Source: Macrotrachela quadricornifera (lineage: Eukaryota; Rotifera; Eurotatoria; Philodinida; Philodinidae). Taken from it: a stretch of DNA of 64,000 bases. Made by a program: the position numbers and the translations under genes. Numbering within the stretch: position 1 is the first letter of the stretch; each line of letters opens with the position of its first letter. The stretch lies in contig JAJEKB010020242.1 in NCBI GenBank assembly GCA_022393335.1, positions 343,469 through 407,468 of the forward strand, given 5' to 3'. The notes beneath the pieces were generated by a model. That model searched no databases. It had not been told where the DNA came from and worked only from the letters and a program-made list of their open reading frames with translations. Below are positions 23,619 through 35,990 of the stretch, in pieces.

Positions 23619-24070
23619 ATTTCGTATTCAATTTGAAATAATATTATTTTCAATGTACTCGACAAATCTGAAACTATTAACGTCGGTAATGTGATTAGAA
23701 AGAGAATACTCTATTATGTATTTATGTAATAAAACGTTAGGGAATAAATTCGACTGAATTCTTACAGAATATAAGTGAAAATCCTATGCAATTCGTTAAG
23801 AATGAGTAGGAATACTATTGAAAAGTGAGAAACGAAACCAGATCAGAAACCGTAGTGTTGAAGATGTATCGGATTCTACTGTCGAAATCAATCGAATCTT
23901 ATTGTCAGAGTTCTTCATAATTAGTAAATACTTATTTGTCTACATTATAAAAATACAATTATAATCGATTTTAACTAATTAGTCAATTTATTCTCGCTGA
24001 AAGGATAGAGATATGGAGCGTTATATATAAATCTATTCTCATTTATATATATATACAACCGTAAGCGAAA

Positions 24071-24771
24071 GCCTCCTCCATCCTCACCCCGCCCGTATTT
24101 TCTTTGTGCCGAACTATTGTTTCTGATTTTATATTAAATGAAACCTCGTGAAAAATTCAGTTATCAGTACTAAATAATAAGAGCTACGAAAACTTTCATA
24201 TGGTGAACTCTAAAAATTTCTAAAGCGTAGGTAGAGATTTTTTTCTAAGGAAGTAACACTGATTGCAAATAGAATTTATAATAAATTTTATACTGAATTA
24301 AAGTCCGTCAAAAATGGGATTTATTAGTACTAAATAACAAGGATTATAACAACCTTTTAATATCAAATTCGGACTATTTCTACAATTTTCCGCTATATGA
24401 GGGTAGTAGAAGTTCTCTCACAAGATAGGTCGATTGGGAGCGTAGGATTTAAGGTAGAATTGCACAAATAGTCTCATTCGATATTAAGACGTGGTGATAA
24501 ACCTTACTATTTAATAGTGACAAATTCCATTGTTCATGGGCTTTCAAATTAGTATAAAATTTATTGTGGATATTTTTAAAAATTACAACTCTGCCCTCCT
24601 GGAAAAAATATATTTACTCATCCTCTAAAAATAAAGAGTTCAACATACGAAGGTTCTCATGACTCTTATTATTAAGTACTGATAAACTCCATTTCTCACG
24701 AGCTTTTATTTGCCATAAAATCCGAAGCAATAGTTCGACACACGGAAAATACGGGCAGTGAGGGGGAGGGA
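24071..24771. mobile_element. Foldback element, about 330-bp arms
   Basis: Arms about 24071-24415 and 24440-24771 are inverted copies (gcccgtattttc at the left, gaaaatacgggc at the right). GC-rich tips are cctcctccatcctcacc and cagtgagggggaggg. Each arm contains two diverged sub-repeats with the core agtactaaataataag, the same core found in the foldback at 18641-21582. No coding capacity. It ends 17 bp before copy 2 of the 1.7-kb direct repeat. Confidence 0.8.
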
Positions 24772-24788
24772 AAGACTTGCCCACAGGT

Positions 24789-26540
24789 GTAAATAGATTT
24801 ATTAGGAGTCTATTCTGACCATCATATCCGTTGAATACGAAAGAATTTTATTGCAAATACTAACAACAGTAATGTATTCAAAAAAACATGAGAAAGAGAC
24901 GTAAGAAGAATAAGAAAAATATCCAAGTTTTCTTATTTTCTACTATACAGCAACATATACTTTACTAGTTAAGAAATAAATTATAAGATAAGAGAAAAGA
25001 ATATGAATAATGAGTACGAAATAAGTTAAAGCAAAATACTTATATGTAGATACAAAGAACGAATATACGCTTGTTTGTTTGCCTATACCTGTGTATTCAT
25101 TGTATTTATATATATCGTTTATTCACGTATCTACCGATTTACTCATCGACGTATTCATACATTTTTCAAACTATAAATACATATAAATATAATGTGAATA
25201 AATAACTGGCGCAATGCAAATGACGTTTATCTTTTGATAAAATTAGCTTCGATGAATGAATCTTAGGTAATATATTTTGAAGTTGAAAACAAATAAACTA
25301 TTTGCACCTTTTAATAGACAAATCGATAATTTCGACTCATTTACATATGATCATCTGAATTGTGTTTTATATGATCTGCAAATGTTAAAAAACTTTTTTC
25401 AAATAAAAAACACTGATACTTGTAATATGAACATCGATTGGTTTTCTTTCTCACAATAAACGATATCAAACGATTCTTGTTTTGTTATAAAAAGCAAATA
25501 ATTAATACGAAACAAATGTATTATAGACTTTTCTAACTATTATGTTTTTGAAATTTGAAATAATTTTTTCTAAATTTTTTTCTCTTTAGTTGACTCTTTT
25601 CCAAAAATTTTGATTGATTCGTTTCAATAACATAAATATAATTCTAAAAATATTTGACAATATAAATACGCATGTATAAGAAAAACAAGAAAGTAAAATG
25701 CAATATTACACGTATATTGTTTTTTTTATGTTGTCCTTAACGAATGAAGATAGATTATTCATGCATTGTATGACTCTCTTTACAATTAAGAAAATTATCG
25801 TATTTTGTGCTTGCTGTATGTGTTCTGTTTGGGATATGAGAGAACGTTTGAGTTGAGCTCTTTCTTTTGATATTTGTTAACTAAAAATTTTTCATTTTTC
25901 AAGATCAAAAGAAGAAAAAAAAATATTAGGTAATATATTCTCATCCAAAACAAAACAGATAGTAAAATTGGTTCAGTATATAATAATTATATAATATATT
26001 TCATCATGTTTCAAATATATTGAACAAGATTCATCATCTTTTCTAGTCTCATTTTTATTCGAAACATAGAAACAATATTTATGTCTTAGTATAGACTTGA
26101 TTACTTTCGATTTTTTGATTTTTATACAATGTCTACTTAAGTGAGCTTATGTAATCCATATTGGATGCTGTTCATTCAAAGTTTTTTAACTTTACCTTGC
26201 ATTGTCAAACAGTCTCTATTTGGTGGTCTCTGAAAAAAGGTTTCGACAATTTCTCAGACTTTTATTGAGAGAAAATCTAATGAAAATTGGTGTTCATATT
26301 GTAAAAATTCATTGAATATGTTTTTTATTTGCTCAAGAATAAAATAAAATCATTAATCTGCAGCATCTGTTTGCTCGATAGATTGTGTTTGAATTTCGGT
26401 AACTTTTAATGAAACTTTACGTTGTAAGTTAATTCGATCTGGGTCGTTATATATCAAGATATTATTAAACATATACATCATGCAATTAATGGATACATGG
26501 TTAGAAATAATATTTTACGAAGAGGTATCGTTAAAAATGT
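24789..26540. repeat. 1.7-kb direct repeat, copy 2
   Basis: Partner of 16998-18655. It carries the longer version, with 80 extra bp (25351-25430) ending at a second ATATGA word. It ends in a remnant gaggtatcgttaaaaa of the sequence that opens the foldback element beside copy 1. No coding region evident. Confidence 0.85.
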
Positions 26541-27818
26541 CTCATTAATATCTCGAATAAATTCAAAACTGAAAATGATTCATTAAGAAATGATTGACAA
26601 GGAAACAGTTTCGGTGCATCTATCAGTTGATAGAAAGTATCGAGATGATAAGAGTGAATATCGTTACTTTTAGATTTTCAAATGTAGAGTATTGTCAACA
26701 AATTATGGCTGGCATTTAAACATCAATGATGTAAGATAACTGATTTTGCTGATTATGACTTACTAAAAATCATATTTCAATAAATATCTGAAACTACATA
26801 TTTTGTTAATTGTTAAACTCTTTTTTTTCGATCGATTTGATTTTTAAGTGTTGATCATACTTTTATTTGTTCTTAAAGCAATCAAAATTTCTGTTCTTGA
26901 ACAGTTTTCCTGATAAATCATCTTATTTTCTTGCTAAGATCCGTGTCTAATATGACTATTATTCCTGACAGAGAAGATCTTTGATAGGATCTTGAATAAA
27001 TTCTTATAGGATCCTGTATTCTCTACTCAGAAAAATATCTGAATAGGTTCTCAAAGAAATCGTGCGGTGGATCGTGAATAAAACTTGACATGATCCTTGA
27101 GATTCAAGATTCGCCAAGGAATAAACGAGATTGAAAGTACAGTTACTATTTCATTTAACTTTATCAACAAAATTTTTTTAAAAGATAGATGATTACATCG
27201 AATATTCTTTTTCAATCAAATAATTGTTAAAACAATTGTTCAAATATATCATCTTTCACTGTAATAAAAAAAGGTAATATCTCGTTCTTTAATTATTTCA
27301 AATTTCCGAAATGTTCAAATTATTAAATCATTCTCTCTTTTTTGTTTGACTATTGATTAATAAATGTATAGTTGTTATATCCGGATCCAAATTTAACTGG
27401 CAGTGGAATGCATATATAGAATAATATCCTCATTTTGAAGAATCAACAGAACTATACATTAACACACTTTAAACATTGTATTAACTGATTTTAAGGAAAA
27501 AAATAGAAATAAAAAGAAGTTTTAGCAATAATATGGTTTTCATGTACAAATTCTTGTAGAATTCGAAAAATTGTATCTAATCATATGATATTATTAAAGA
27601 GAAAAAAGGAACAATAATACTTCTGATATTTATTCATAGAAATCAAAAATCATTGCATTCAACTATCATTTAAAAAAGAACTTGTTGATAAAGTTACATT
27701 GAATAACAAAGATATACAAAAAAAAAACTTTTCGAAGCAGACTTTTTCAACACTTGATATTTTAATTATTTTCATTTTTATTTATAAAAATATATTATTC
27801 ATATAATTCATAAAATGA
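26541..27818. other. Intergenic, no supported gene
   Basis: AT-rich. A patch at about 26975-27100 repeats gatcttgaataaattc / ggatcct words loosely. This is downstream of the minus-strand F-box gene and may hold its 3'UTR. Confidence 0.4.
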
Positions 27819-29597
27819 TTAATTTATTAAATCATGTTTTTTTCTCATCCAAATAGATATATGTATATTATCACACTTGCGTGCTAAAGAAGATGTCTCA
27901 TAATTTGTGGGAACAATCTGAAAAATCATATTTAATTTTGATGCTTCACTTTTAAATCTACCAAGATTTTCTTTAATATCATTACTATTAAAATTCCACA
28001 ATGTTACTTTCATAGTGGATAATTTTGATAAATTCCTTAGTAAGAATAACAAATCATTATGCGAAAGGGCTGAGTATTCTAAATGTTCAATATTAATAAA
28101 TGTTTCACAAAATTGTTTTACTTTAAAAGGTTCAGGCAATCTTCTATATGGACCATAATATAAAACTAATCGTTTAATCATTTTACTTAAATATTTACAT
28201 AATTCACTATCATTAAGAAATAATATTAATGCATCGATATCAATTAATAAAGATGACAATTGTGGTGTTTGTTTCAATAATTCTAAGAATAGTGATGAAT
28301 TTTCAATTCCATCATATGAATAAAATCTTAAATTTTTGAGATTAAATAGATTAACAATTCTTTTTAAATATTTAACAGTTTTTTCGGTTAGATTGTAACT
28401 ATCTAATGTTAATGATGTGACATTTGAAAAGTTATATTCACAATTTTCTTCTAATGAGTACTCATCTAATGTTAAATCTATCACATTGTCAAATGTATTA
28501 ACATTATTTATTAAATTATTTGAATATCTAATAGCATTTAGTTCTACTTTAGATTCATTTGATACATAAGGTATTGTATAAATATATGCTAAATATTCAT
28601 ATATTACATATTCAGTATACCAATGATGTTCTTTTTGCCAAAAATCATTTTGAAATTCTTTAAATTTATTAACTATAGTATTAACATCATTTCCATTAAG
28701 ATGCCAAGAAAATTTAAACTTAAAAATATCTAAATAAGGTAATGATGATTTTATTAATTGTTCCCATTTATAAGCATCAATTATATGTTCAGTCGGTGAA
28801 TCAGATAATATTAAACTTTTTAAATTTGGCATTTGTTTTAAAAGTCTTTCAATGATTGGAAATTGATTTTTATGATTATCATCGTATACATTAATAATCA
28901 GTTTTTTTAAATGAATAGCACGTTGATTATTAGAATATATTTCAATGTCTTCTAATTTCGAATAGCAAAGTCTTTTTATATTTAAATATTTTAACATAGG
29001 TATACGTTCTAACAATTGATAAATATCAACAAAATCGAATCCTAATATTGTTAAATTAATAATTGATGAAGTTTCATGAACAATGCTCATAAAATAATTT
29101 AAATATAGTAATGATAATGTTCGTATTTTCGATAACGAAAAATCAATTCCCTCGGATATAGAATTCAAACCTGAAGGAATCAGATGTAAAGAAGATAATT
29201 GAAATATAAATGGTAACATTAATTTTAATTTTTGAATATCATTATCATTAAAGTCAATTAAAGTTAATGATTGAAGATTAGAAAATTGTTCAAGTGAAAA
29301 ATATGATAGAAATATTTGTATTTGATAACATGTTGGTGTATTTGATAATTTTAATGAATAAATTTGATTTTTTATTTGAGAATTTAATAATATTTTAGTA
29401 CAAAATTTATCAAATATTGATTTATTAATATATTCAAAATTTAATTGTAATGGAATTGAGTAAATAAGTTTATTAAAACGATTATTTAATTTATCAAATG
29501 AATTATAAATATCAAATATATTTAAATATCCCAAACATTGAATTAAGATTTCATTTGGTAAAAATTCAAATTTCATTATATTTTGTATATCACTCAT
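27819..29597 (-). CDS. F-box protein with LRR-like C-terminal region
   Basis: A single-exon 592-residue protein. Residues 10-50 (FEFLPNEILIQCLGYLNIFD...) form an F-box, the motif that docks onto Skp1 in SCF ubiquitin ligases. The rest is a long series of irregular leucine/isoleucine-rich segments of the form LxxLxLxxxxL (for example LQSLTLIDF, MLKYLNIKRL, VIDLTLDEY, VTSLTLDSY), as in leucine-rich-repeat substrate-recognition regions. The frame is open further upstream to 29735, but the extra 46 residues are hydrophobic/AT-driven. MSDIQNIMKFEFLPNE at 29597 is the natural start because the F-box follows directly. Very Asn/Ile/Leu-rich, reflecting AT-biased codons. Target protein unknown. A broken relative lies at 36706. 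Confidence 0.85.
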   Translation of the reverse strand: MSDIQNIMKFEFLPNEILIQCLGYLNIFDIYNSFDKLNNRFNKLIYSIPLQLNFEYINKSIFDKFCTKILLNSQIKNQIYSLKLSNTPTCYQIQIFLSYFSLEQFSNLQSLTLIDFNDNDIQKLKLMLPFIFQLSSLHLIPSGLNSISEGIDFSLSKIRTLSLLYLNYFMSIVHETSSIINLTILGFDFVDIYQLLERIPMLKYLNIKRLCYSKLEDIEIYSNNQRAIHLKKLIINVYDDNHKNQFPIIERLLKQMPNLKSLILSDSPTEHIIDAYKWEQLIKSSLPYLDIFKFKFSWHLNGNDVNTIVNKFKEFQNDFWQKEHHWYTEYVIYEYLAYIYTIPYVSNESKVELNAIRYSNNLINNVNTFDNVIDLTLDEYSLEENCEYNFSNVTSLTLDSYNLTEKTVKYLKRIVNLFNLKNLRFYSYDGIENSSLFLELLKQTPQLSSLLIDIDALILFLNDSELCKYLSKMIKRLVLYYGPYRRLPEPFKVKQFCETFINIEHLEYSALSHNDLLFLLRNLSKLSTMKVTLWNFNSNDIKENLGRFKSEASKLNMIFQIVPTNYETSSLARKCDNIHISIWMRKKHDLIN

Positions 29598-30767
29598 ATT
29601 ATAAACGAAGAAAATTATTGAAATAATATCTATTAGTCTTTTTTTTATAAGAGATAAAGTTTTATTCTCATTGAGTTTTATATGGAGATGTGTCACATTA
29701 CTTAATCGACACAATAAAAACAGTTTGTTGTGCAATATTAACTGATAAAAATTAGAGAATGATGAAATTTTTGTTTTTATGGAAAAAACGAAATGATAAG
29801 AAAACGAAAGTGATTATTAATGTTTTTCATTTGGCTTCAATAATCATATATTAAACAATCTGTAATAGAATATATTTTAAAAAGTTCAAAGTTGTACAAA
29901 GAAAAAATATACTTAAGTGATTAAGGTGTTTTTTAAACTTTATCTTTTTTTTTCAATAAATAGATTTTAATGATGTATAAAAAATCTAAAAAGAATTTTC
30001 ATTCTTATATCTTTATTGTTGAGATATAGAATTTTAAAGATGTATAAGAAAAGATAATTTGAAACGATTAATGATTGTTTTACGTAGAACAATAATATTT
30101 TTGTACATGAAACTTTTTTCAATGTGATGCGCTGTTTGTTTAAATTGTTTTAGGTTAAGAGTTTAATTACATTTTCCTAATAAAGTTTCTATTTTTAGTG
30201 CATTCAAAATTCATCATTTTATTTCTGATATTATCTTAAACTACAAAATAATCTTTGATATAATAATGAAGATAAAACATCATCTATCCTACTATCTCTC
30301 CTGAAACAAACAGAATGTATTTAGATATTAACAGCAGAAAATTCTTATGAATCTATCATGAAATTTAAAAAGATAATACTTTAATAGATGCTCATGGCAT
30401 AATGATGATAGTCGATTGGATGGTTTTTAGTTGGGTGGATGTTCTTTTGTGCATGTTATAGTCGTGTATTGCGTCTTAGAGATTGACAATAATTATTTGG
30501 AAAATCAACTTGATTTTAAAACACATCTATTTCTTTTGTTTCTATCCATTTTATTAACATTGATAAGCTTTTTCTTCATTATTGTGTACAAATCTGATCA
30601 ATAAGTCAATCCTACTGTCGATGGTAAACAATTGTTTGTTTACTCAATTTCGAATATGATATTTGGATGGTGTGTCATACTACAGATACGATTAGTACTA
30701 TATCTGGATCATTCTCATAGTCTTTTTCGTTTTATCTTTAATTAGAATTATCATATTATTGATTCTT
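29598..30767. other. Intergenic, no supported gene
   Basis: Presumed promoter region of the F-box gene, then AT-rich sequence without supported features. Confidence 0.4.
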
Positions 30768-30945
30768 ATACTTTTGGCTTCTTATTAAAAGATCTACTTC
30801 TCATCATATTCACATTGTGAAACGAGTACATCGCTCTCATTACTATTATTTGAATAATGTTAAACTAGTTTCATTTTATATTCATACCATTATCAATGTT
30901 GTATTTTGCATTCTACTGATTATCTTTATTTGGAGTCAGAAATAA
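30768..30945 (+). pseudogene. Possible remnant of a small membrane-protein gene
   Basis: A 58-codon frame just after a TGA reads FLYFWLLIKRSTSHHIHIVK and later FYIHTIINVVFCILLIIFIW before TAA. Residue use and a clear membrane segment look like real coding sequence. Similar-looking frames lie upstream in another phase (about 30657-30735). No family recognised. It may be a fragment of a decayed gene or chance. Confidence 0.25.
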
Positions 30946-31736
30946 CTGAATCATTCTAATCAAATCAGACATTCTTAGTATAGCATCTTCCGACACTTAT
31001 CGTAACAACTTTTTAAATAAATAAAACAATTTTCATATGTAACTAAAGCACAGATCAATAATATCTTTTTGAGATTATTCAATTTTTTGTGAAACACGAT
31101 CTGAAAGAGTGTTGAAGTGTTTAGGGATAGAAATTTGGACCCGCTCCCCCTCCCCCCTCCCCACAGACCGTGATCAACAGCGAAAACAGTTATATCGTGT
31201 TTCACATTTTCATCCTGTAGGAATTGCGCTAACAGCTATTTTTAATGATGACATAGTACTTCAATGTCATTCATTTAGATCCATTGAGTTCTTCACATCA
31301 AATACAACTTCAGTTTCAGAATATCGAATAGATTTCTAAGAGTATAGTTAAATATTTACCATGTAGTTCAGATTAAATAGTAGCATCTTAATTTTCAATC
31401 TTTCCCTTCACAATTAAATTCAGTTATGCATACGACACTAGAAAAGGTTTTTTGTTCTATTCTCCAAAAAGATGTAATTTAAGTACAATTATGCTTATAT
31501 GATGTTTAGACATAATTAGGATAACATACAAAATTTCAGCCTTATATGAATTTACGTTTCGTTGTATTTTATTCTGTGTCAAATTGCAATTATACATGTT
31601 TTTCAATAAAATTTCTGAAGTTTCATAGGTACATTTTTGATTAAATTAGCTGATGAATAACAAGAAAACAAATACTTATTTTTATTTTTCTATGATTGAT
31701 TAAAAAATATTTGGAAAAGACAATTTTATTATGTAT
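30946..31736. other. Intergenic, pyrimidine tract
   Basis: No gene. A C-rich tract at about 31141-31163 (ctccccctcccccctcccc) stands out in AT-rich surroundings and may mark the edge of an old repeat. Confidence 0.4.
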
Positions 31737-32240
31737 TTAAGGATAATTGGATTCTAGAAGTACTGATGAACATCCAAAATCTTTGTGATAAGTAGCACCT
31801 AGTGTTAGATCGGCATCTAGTAGTTGTAAATTATTATTTTCTAAGAATGTAAATAATGTTGCTAAGTTCATCACGTGACCTGATGTTACAATCCAAAATT
31901 TAGATACATGGATTTCTCAGCCATTTATTCAACATTAGAGACAAAATCTGGTAATTTATTTTCTACATCACGAACTAAAGAAAATTCACATCCTTCACAA
32001 TCCATTTTTAAAATATTAATTCTTTTATGTTTAAAACATTTCTTCAAAGCAGATATAGATGCAGTAAGTGCCCATTGATTATCGTTTTCATCAAATAATG
32101 TTTTATCACCTATCATATGGAATGTTACATTAGGATACAATCATGATTTATATTCAATACTAGGATCAAATGGTAGGCAAAGTTTTTTTCGGAGGTATAT
32201 TGCATAAGGCATATGCACCTCATGCTTCTTTATTAGATTA
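31737..32240 (-). pseudogene. FkbM/METTL24-like methyltransferase, decayed
   Basis: Minus-strand frames hold the C-terminal half of a SAM-dependent methyltransferase of the Methyltransf_22/METTL24 type. First LPFDPSIEYK, then an in-frame TGA where family members usually have a codon for a bulky residue. Next YPNVTFHMIGDK and the signature INILKMDCEGCEF. After a stop and frame change near 31930 come FWIVTSGHVMNLATLF and the tail to TAA at 31737. The N-terminal half, including the SAM-binding glycine loop, is absent. At least one stop and one frameshift show it is not functional. The tail after the frameshift is only inferred to belong. Confidence 0.65.
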
Positions 32241-33790
32241 ATGTTGGCCAAAACGCTTTATCTTGCATATTCAAATAGTCTTGTTAGATAATTATTTAAT
32301 TTTTAAGAGAGTACATCTTAATAGTTCTATTATTTCAGATGTTGATAGATTATTTATGTGTAATTGTTCAGTTAAAAGAATTTTTATATGATCCTCTCTT
32401 TACTCAAAGAAATAAAATCAAAATAGAATGATTTCTTATTCACATCAAACACTTAATCACATAATATTAAGTGATGACTGATCAACTTTTTTTTTATTAA
32501 TATTAAGCGTTAAATTAAGTTAAAATGACACTCCTAATTGTGTTCATATCTTTCTTCTATACTCTTATGCAACTAATAAATATCAATTTTTGTTCATATT
32601 TCTATTGGCAGCCTATGTCATGTATATTCTGAGGCAAAAGTTTAAACGAAATATTTTTTTTTGAATTATTCATTCATATTTGTTTTTTCTTAATATTTCC
32701 TTTACATTAAAAGATAGCAGTCTGATTAACATAGAGGTTTAAGAATATGAGATCTGGTATCGTAAATGATTTTTACATCGATAGTATTTGATATTTATCT
32801 CATATTTATATAAGGTCCTCTTCTTGTCAAAAAATGCAATTAAAAAATTATCCTACAGACAGGATGCAGAACGGCTAACTAAGTATCCTGCAAAATGCAA
32901 GGTAGGACGAAAAAATCATCCTGTAATATTCTCTGGTAACGGTAGAGGATAATTGCTTCACAAAAAAACTAATGTTCTACATGTTTTATAAACGTTAAAA
33001 CGAGCACTTTTATAATAATGACCGAATTATTGGTTTTTCATCACTATCAATAAAGACAAAAAAAATGAATTTTATTGCCAGAGAAGAATTTTTAGTAACT
33101 ACATATTTTATATGAAAAAGTAAACTTATTCAATCCTCTACCAAACGATATTATATGGAATAGGATATAACTTCTCTGGAACATATTCAAACAAAAACTT
33201 GTTTTCATGTTGTAAATTGCAAATTAACCAAGATTTTTAATCAAATTCTCTTACATAGTTTTGCATTAGACATTGTCCTTTCTAACAAAAAAAAGGTTAA
33301 GTCTACGACATTGCATCACAGCATTATATCAAAAATAAAATGAATGCAGAATTTTTTCATCACTCGTTATCATCATAACGCTTGAAAAGTCACTGATACT
33401 AAATCCAGATATATCTTAAAAAATTACAGATGTGATATCCAGGTACATCTGTAAAAGGTAGCAGATAATAAGATGAAATTTCTTTACAATACCAAAGATA
33501 GTTCAGGTCATCCATTGATTTTCTCTGTGACTTATGAATATAATGGTAAAATATGGTCTCTTGTATGATTCATTTCTCATGATCCTTATTCTATAAAATT
33601 TTTCTTGATCAAAGAAAAACAAACTATTGCAATCATTATTCAATATAAAAAGCAAACTCATCTTCTTTATTGTATTAATTCAAAACAATAATAAATGTGG
33701 AAACCGCAAAAAACCAGTGAAGAAACTTGTCTGTTATTTGAGAACAATGAATTTCTTTTTAATAAATATTGGCATTTATGATAAGAAAAT
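32241..33790. other. Intergenic, no supported gene
   Basis: AT-rich sequence with no domain-bearing open frame on either strand. Confidence 0.4.
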
Positions 33791-34161
33791 CTATGGCGCG
33801 AAAGTCTTAGTGCAAAATGTTCGCTCATTTTTTTGGTCACTTAGAAGCAATTAATGAGAGTCAAAAATAGTTAGTTAGAATCAGCCTTTTTTGCTCTTTC
33901 TTGATATATGTTCAGAATTTTCTTCTAATGTAAGATTGGTCAATTATGACTATGTTTTTTGGATGGATTCAAAATGATGTCTGTACAAATTTTTATTTTG
34001 GCTAATTTTGTATTTTGATTGAAACCTATTTAATTCAAATTGTGAAACGGTTTTTAGTAGTTCAATTTTGTAGAGAAAAATTTGTCAAGACTGTTCCAAA
34101 ATACAAACTGCAGACTAAGAAATGAGCGAACATTTTGTACCATGACCTTCGCGCCGTAGGT
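33791..34161. mobile_element. Short MITE with 42-bp inverted ends
   Basis: The left end (33791-33833, ctatggcgcgaaagtc...gttcgctcatt) and right end (34121-34161, aatgagcgaac...gacyttcgcgcc in reverse sense) pair over about 42 bp with a few mismatches. Interior AT-rich, non-coding. Confidence 0.5.
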
Positions 34162-35747
34162 CAAGTTTTTAAGAAGTAATTGTCCATTATATTTTTCAAT
34201 TTGTTCTTTACCCAAAAATTTTTGGCTATGCCACTATAGAGCATAAAAACAGACTATTCAGAACAATGTTCAAATGAAATTCAAGACTGTAAATGAGACA
34301 TTCTACTCTGTATTCATACAATAAAACTTTTGATATTAACTATTTTATAAAATTTTAAATATCGGGCTTAGAGCTATCGATCAATCTTAAATAATTTGTA
34401 TAAAATAATATGGACTGAATAGGCATAGTAATTAGTGTAAGAAAATATGCGAATAATAAGGAAGAAAAAAACTGTCACGAAAGCAAATTTATTACAGTAT
34501 ATAATTTCCTATTTTTATGATATAAAAATGCGAAAACTTCGGATTTTATCCGAAAGTTATGTGTACTGCAAAAAGTGTATGAATCAGATGAGTCATTATG
34601 AAATGTTTGAACGCCAAAATTATCATGACAAATTGTCTTTATGAAAAACCATTTTTCTCATAACTTCATTTTTATTGGTCATTGTTCCATCCAAGGGCGT
34701 AAATAAGGGGGCCAGTGGGCATCACACACCCCTCCGACTTACGAAAAATTAATAGAAAATAACTTTGTCTCATGATCGATTTGGCCCTTTGAACAAAAGA
34801 AGGTCTCACTTGGATAGAAAACAGTTTAATCTATAAATTCATTACACTTAGGGAGTAAGTTATGGGATAAAAAAGTATTATAAACCGAAAACTGCGTAAA
34901 CTCAGCGATATAGGATATTTCGAGAGGGGTTATTTAGAATTTTCTCACGTGATGCACTAGGCTCTGTATTTCTTTGTTTCTTTAAGACAGATCTCATCAC
35001 AATACATCCCTTGTCACTAAATTGCAGGAAAATACAGGCGTGCTAAGCTAGCATGGGTCACACAGTATGCGCCCATATCCGGTGATCACTGACTCTACTC
35101 TCAGAATGATATAATATCTTTAAAAATCACAGAAATTTGAATTTAGATTCGTGTCCAGCTTCGAAAACATGGTAAGTAGGGTTATTTTCGAATGAATTTG
35201 TGTTTGTGTCTAACAGCATTACGATCTAGACCAACCTCATAAATTTATAAGAGATATATGATAGATACAAGCATCAGTATTTTCATAATAAATCATCGAT
35301 ATTAAGAGCTATCGATTCGGGTTTTTACCTTTCGATAGTCATTTCGATTAGCCACAAAACCAGGCATTTTGGGACCTTGTTTAGGCAACTTTCACTTTTA
35401 AAACTACGATTTCATTCAAAACTAATATCATATTCGGAATCAGCGTTACAAACTGAGACGATTCATATATATATATAAAATATTTCTGAGAAAAAATTTT
35501 TCTTTTGAAAAATCTCTGTACCTTCCCTCAGGGATGGTCTGGTAAATAATGACAATTTTTTCGATAACTCAGCCATTTCTTGTTGGATCTTTCTCATCTT
35601 CGAACTCGACCGAGATATTGATGAGACAATTCTGTGCACAAAATTTCAGCTCAATCAAATGTAATTGTGAAGAGTTATCGTGTAAACCGACGGACGGACA
35701 CACTGACCGATTCTATATGTGTACTCACTTTTTGAGTACACAAAAAT
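34162..35747. other. Non-coding, likely transposon debris
   Basis: No gene. A GC-rich run ccaagggcgtaaataagggg at 34691 looks like an element terminus, but no partner was found. A block at 34480-34530 (aaatttattacagtatataa) recurs at 52534-52560, indicating a dispersed repeat. Confidence 0.4.
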
Positions 35748-35990
35748 GGATTTTATATAAAACTAAATACAGATTCTGAATCAGAACAAAAAACTGAGTC
35801 AAACGAAGTATCACTCAAGTTAATTTAACAACTTTCGATTTTCGACACATTTACAAAAATTTCAGTTCACTGAGGGATACCTGAAAAGATTAGGGAAATT
35901 GAAAGTTGTTAAATTAACTTGAGTGATACTTCGTTTGACTCAGTTCTTTGTTCTGATTCAGAATCTGTATTTAGTTTTATATAAAAATCC
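35748..35990. mobile_element. Near-perfect hairpin element, 89-bp arms
   Basis: Left arm 35748-35836 and right arm 35901-35990 are inverted copies with about two differences over 89 bp. Loop 64 bp. Such high identity points to a recent or still-maintained palindrome. Just upstream (35690-35705) is a gacggacggacaca stretch. Confidence 0.85.

Noticed and set aside
16998..26540. The two 1.7-kb direct copies as LTRs of a retrotransposon
   Set aside because: No gag, protease, reverse transcriptase or integrase between them, no primer-binding site and no TG...CA ends. A host P450 lies inside.
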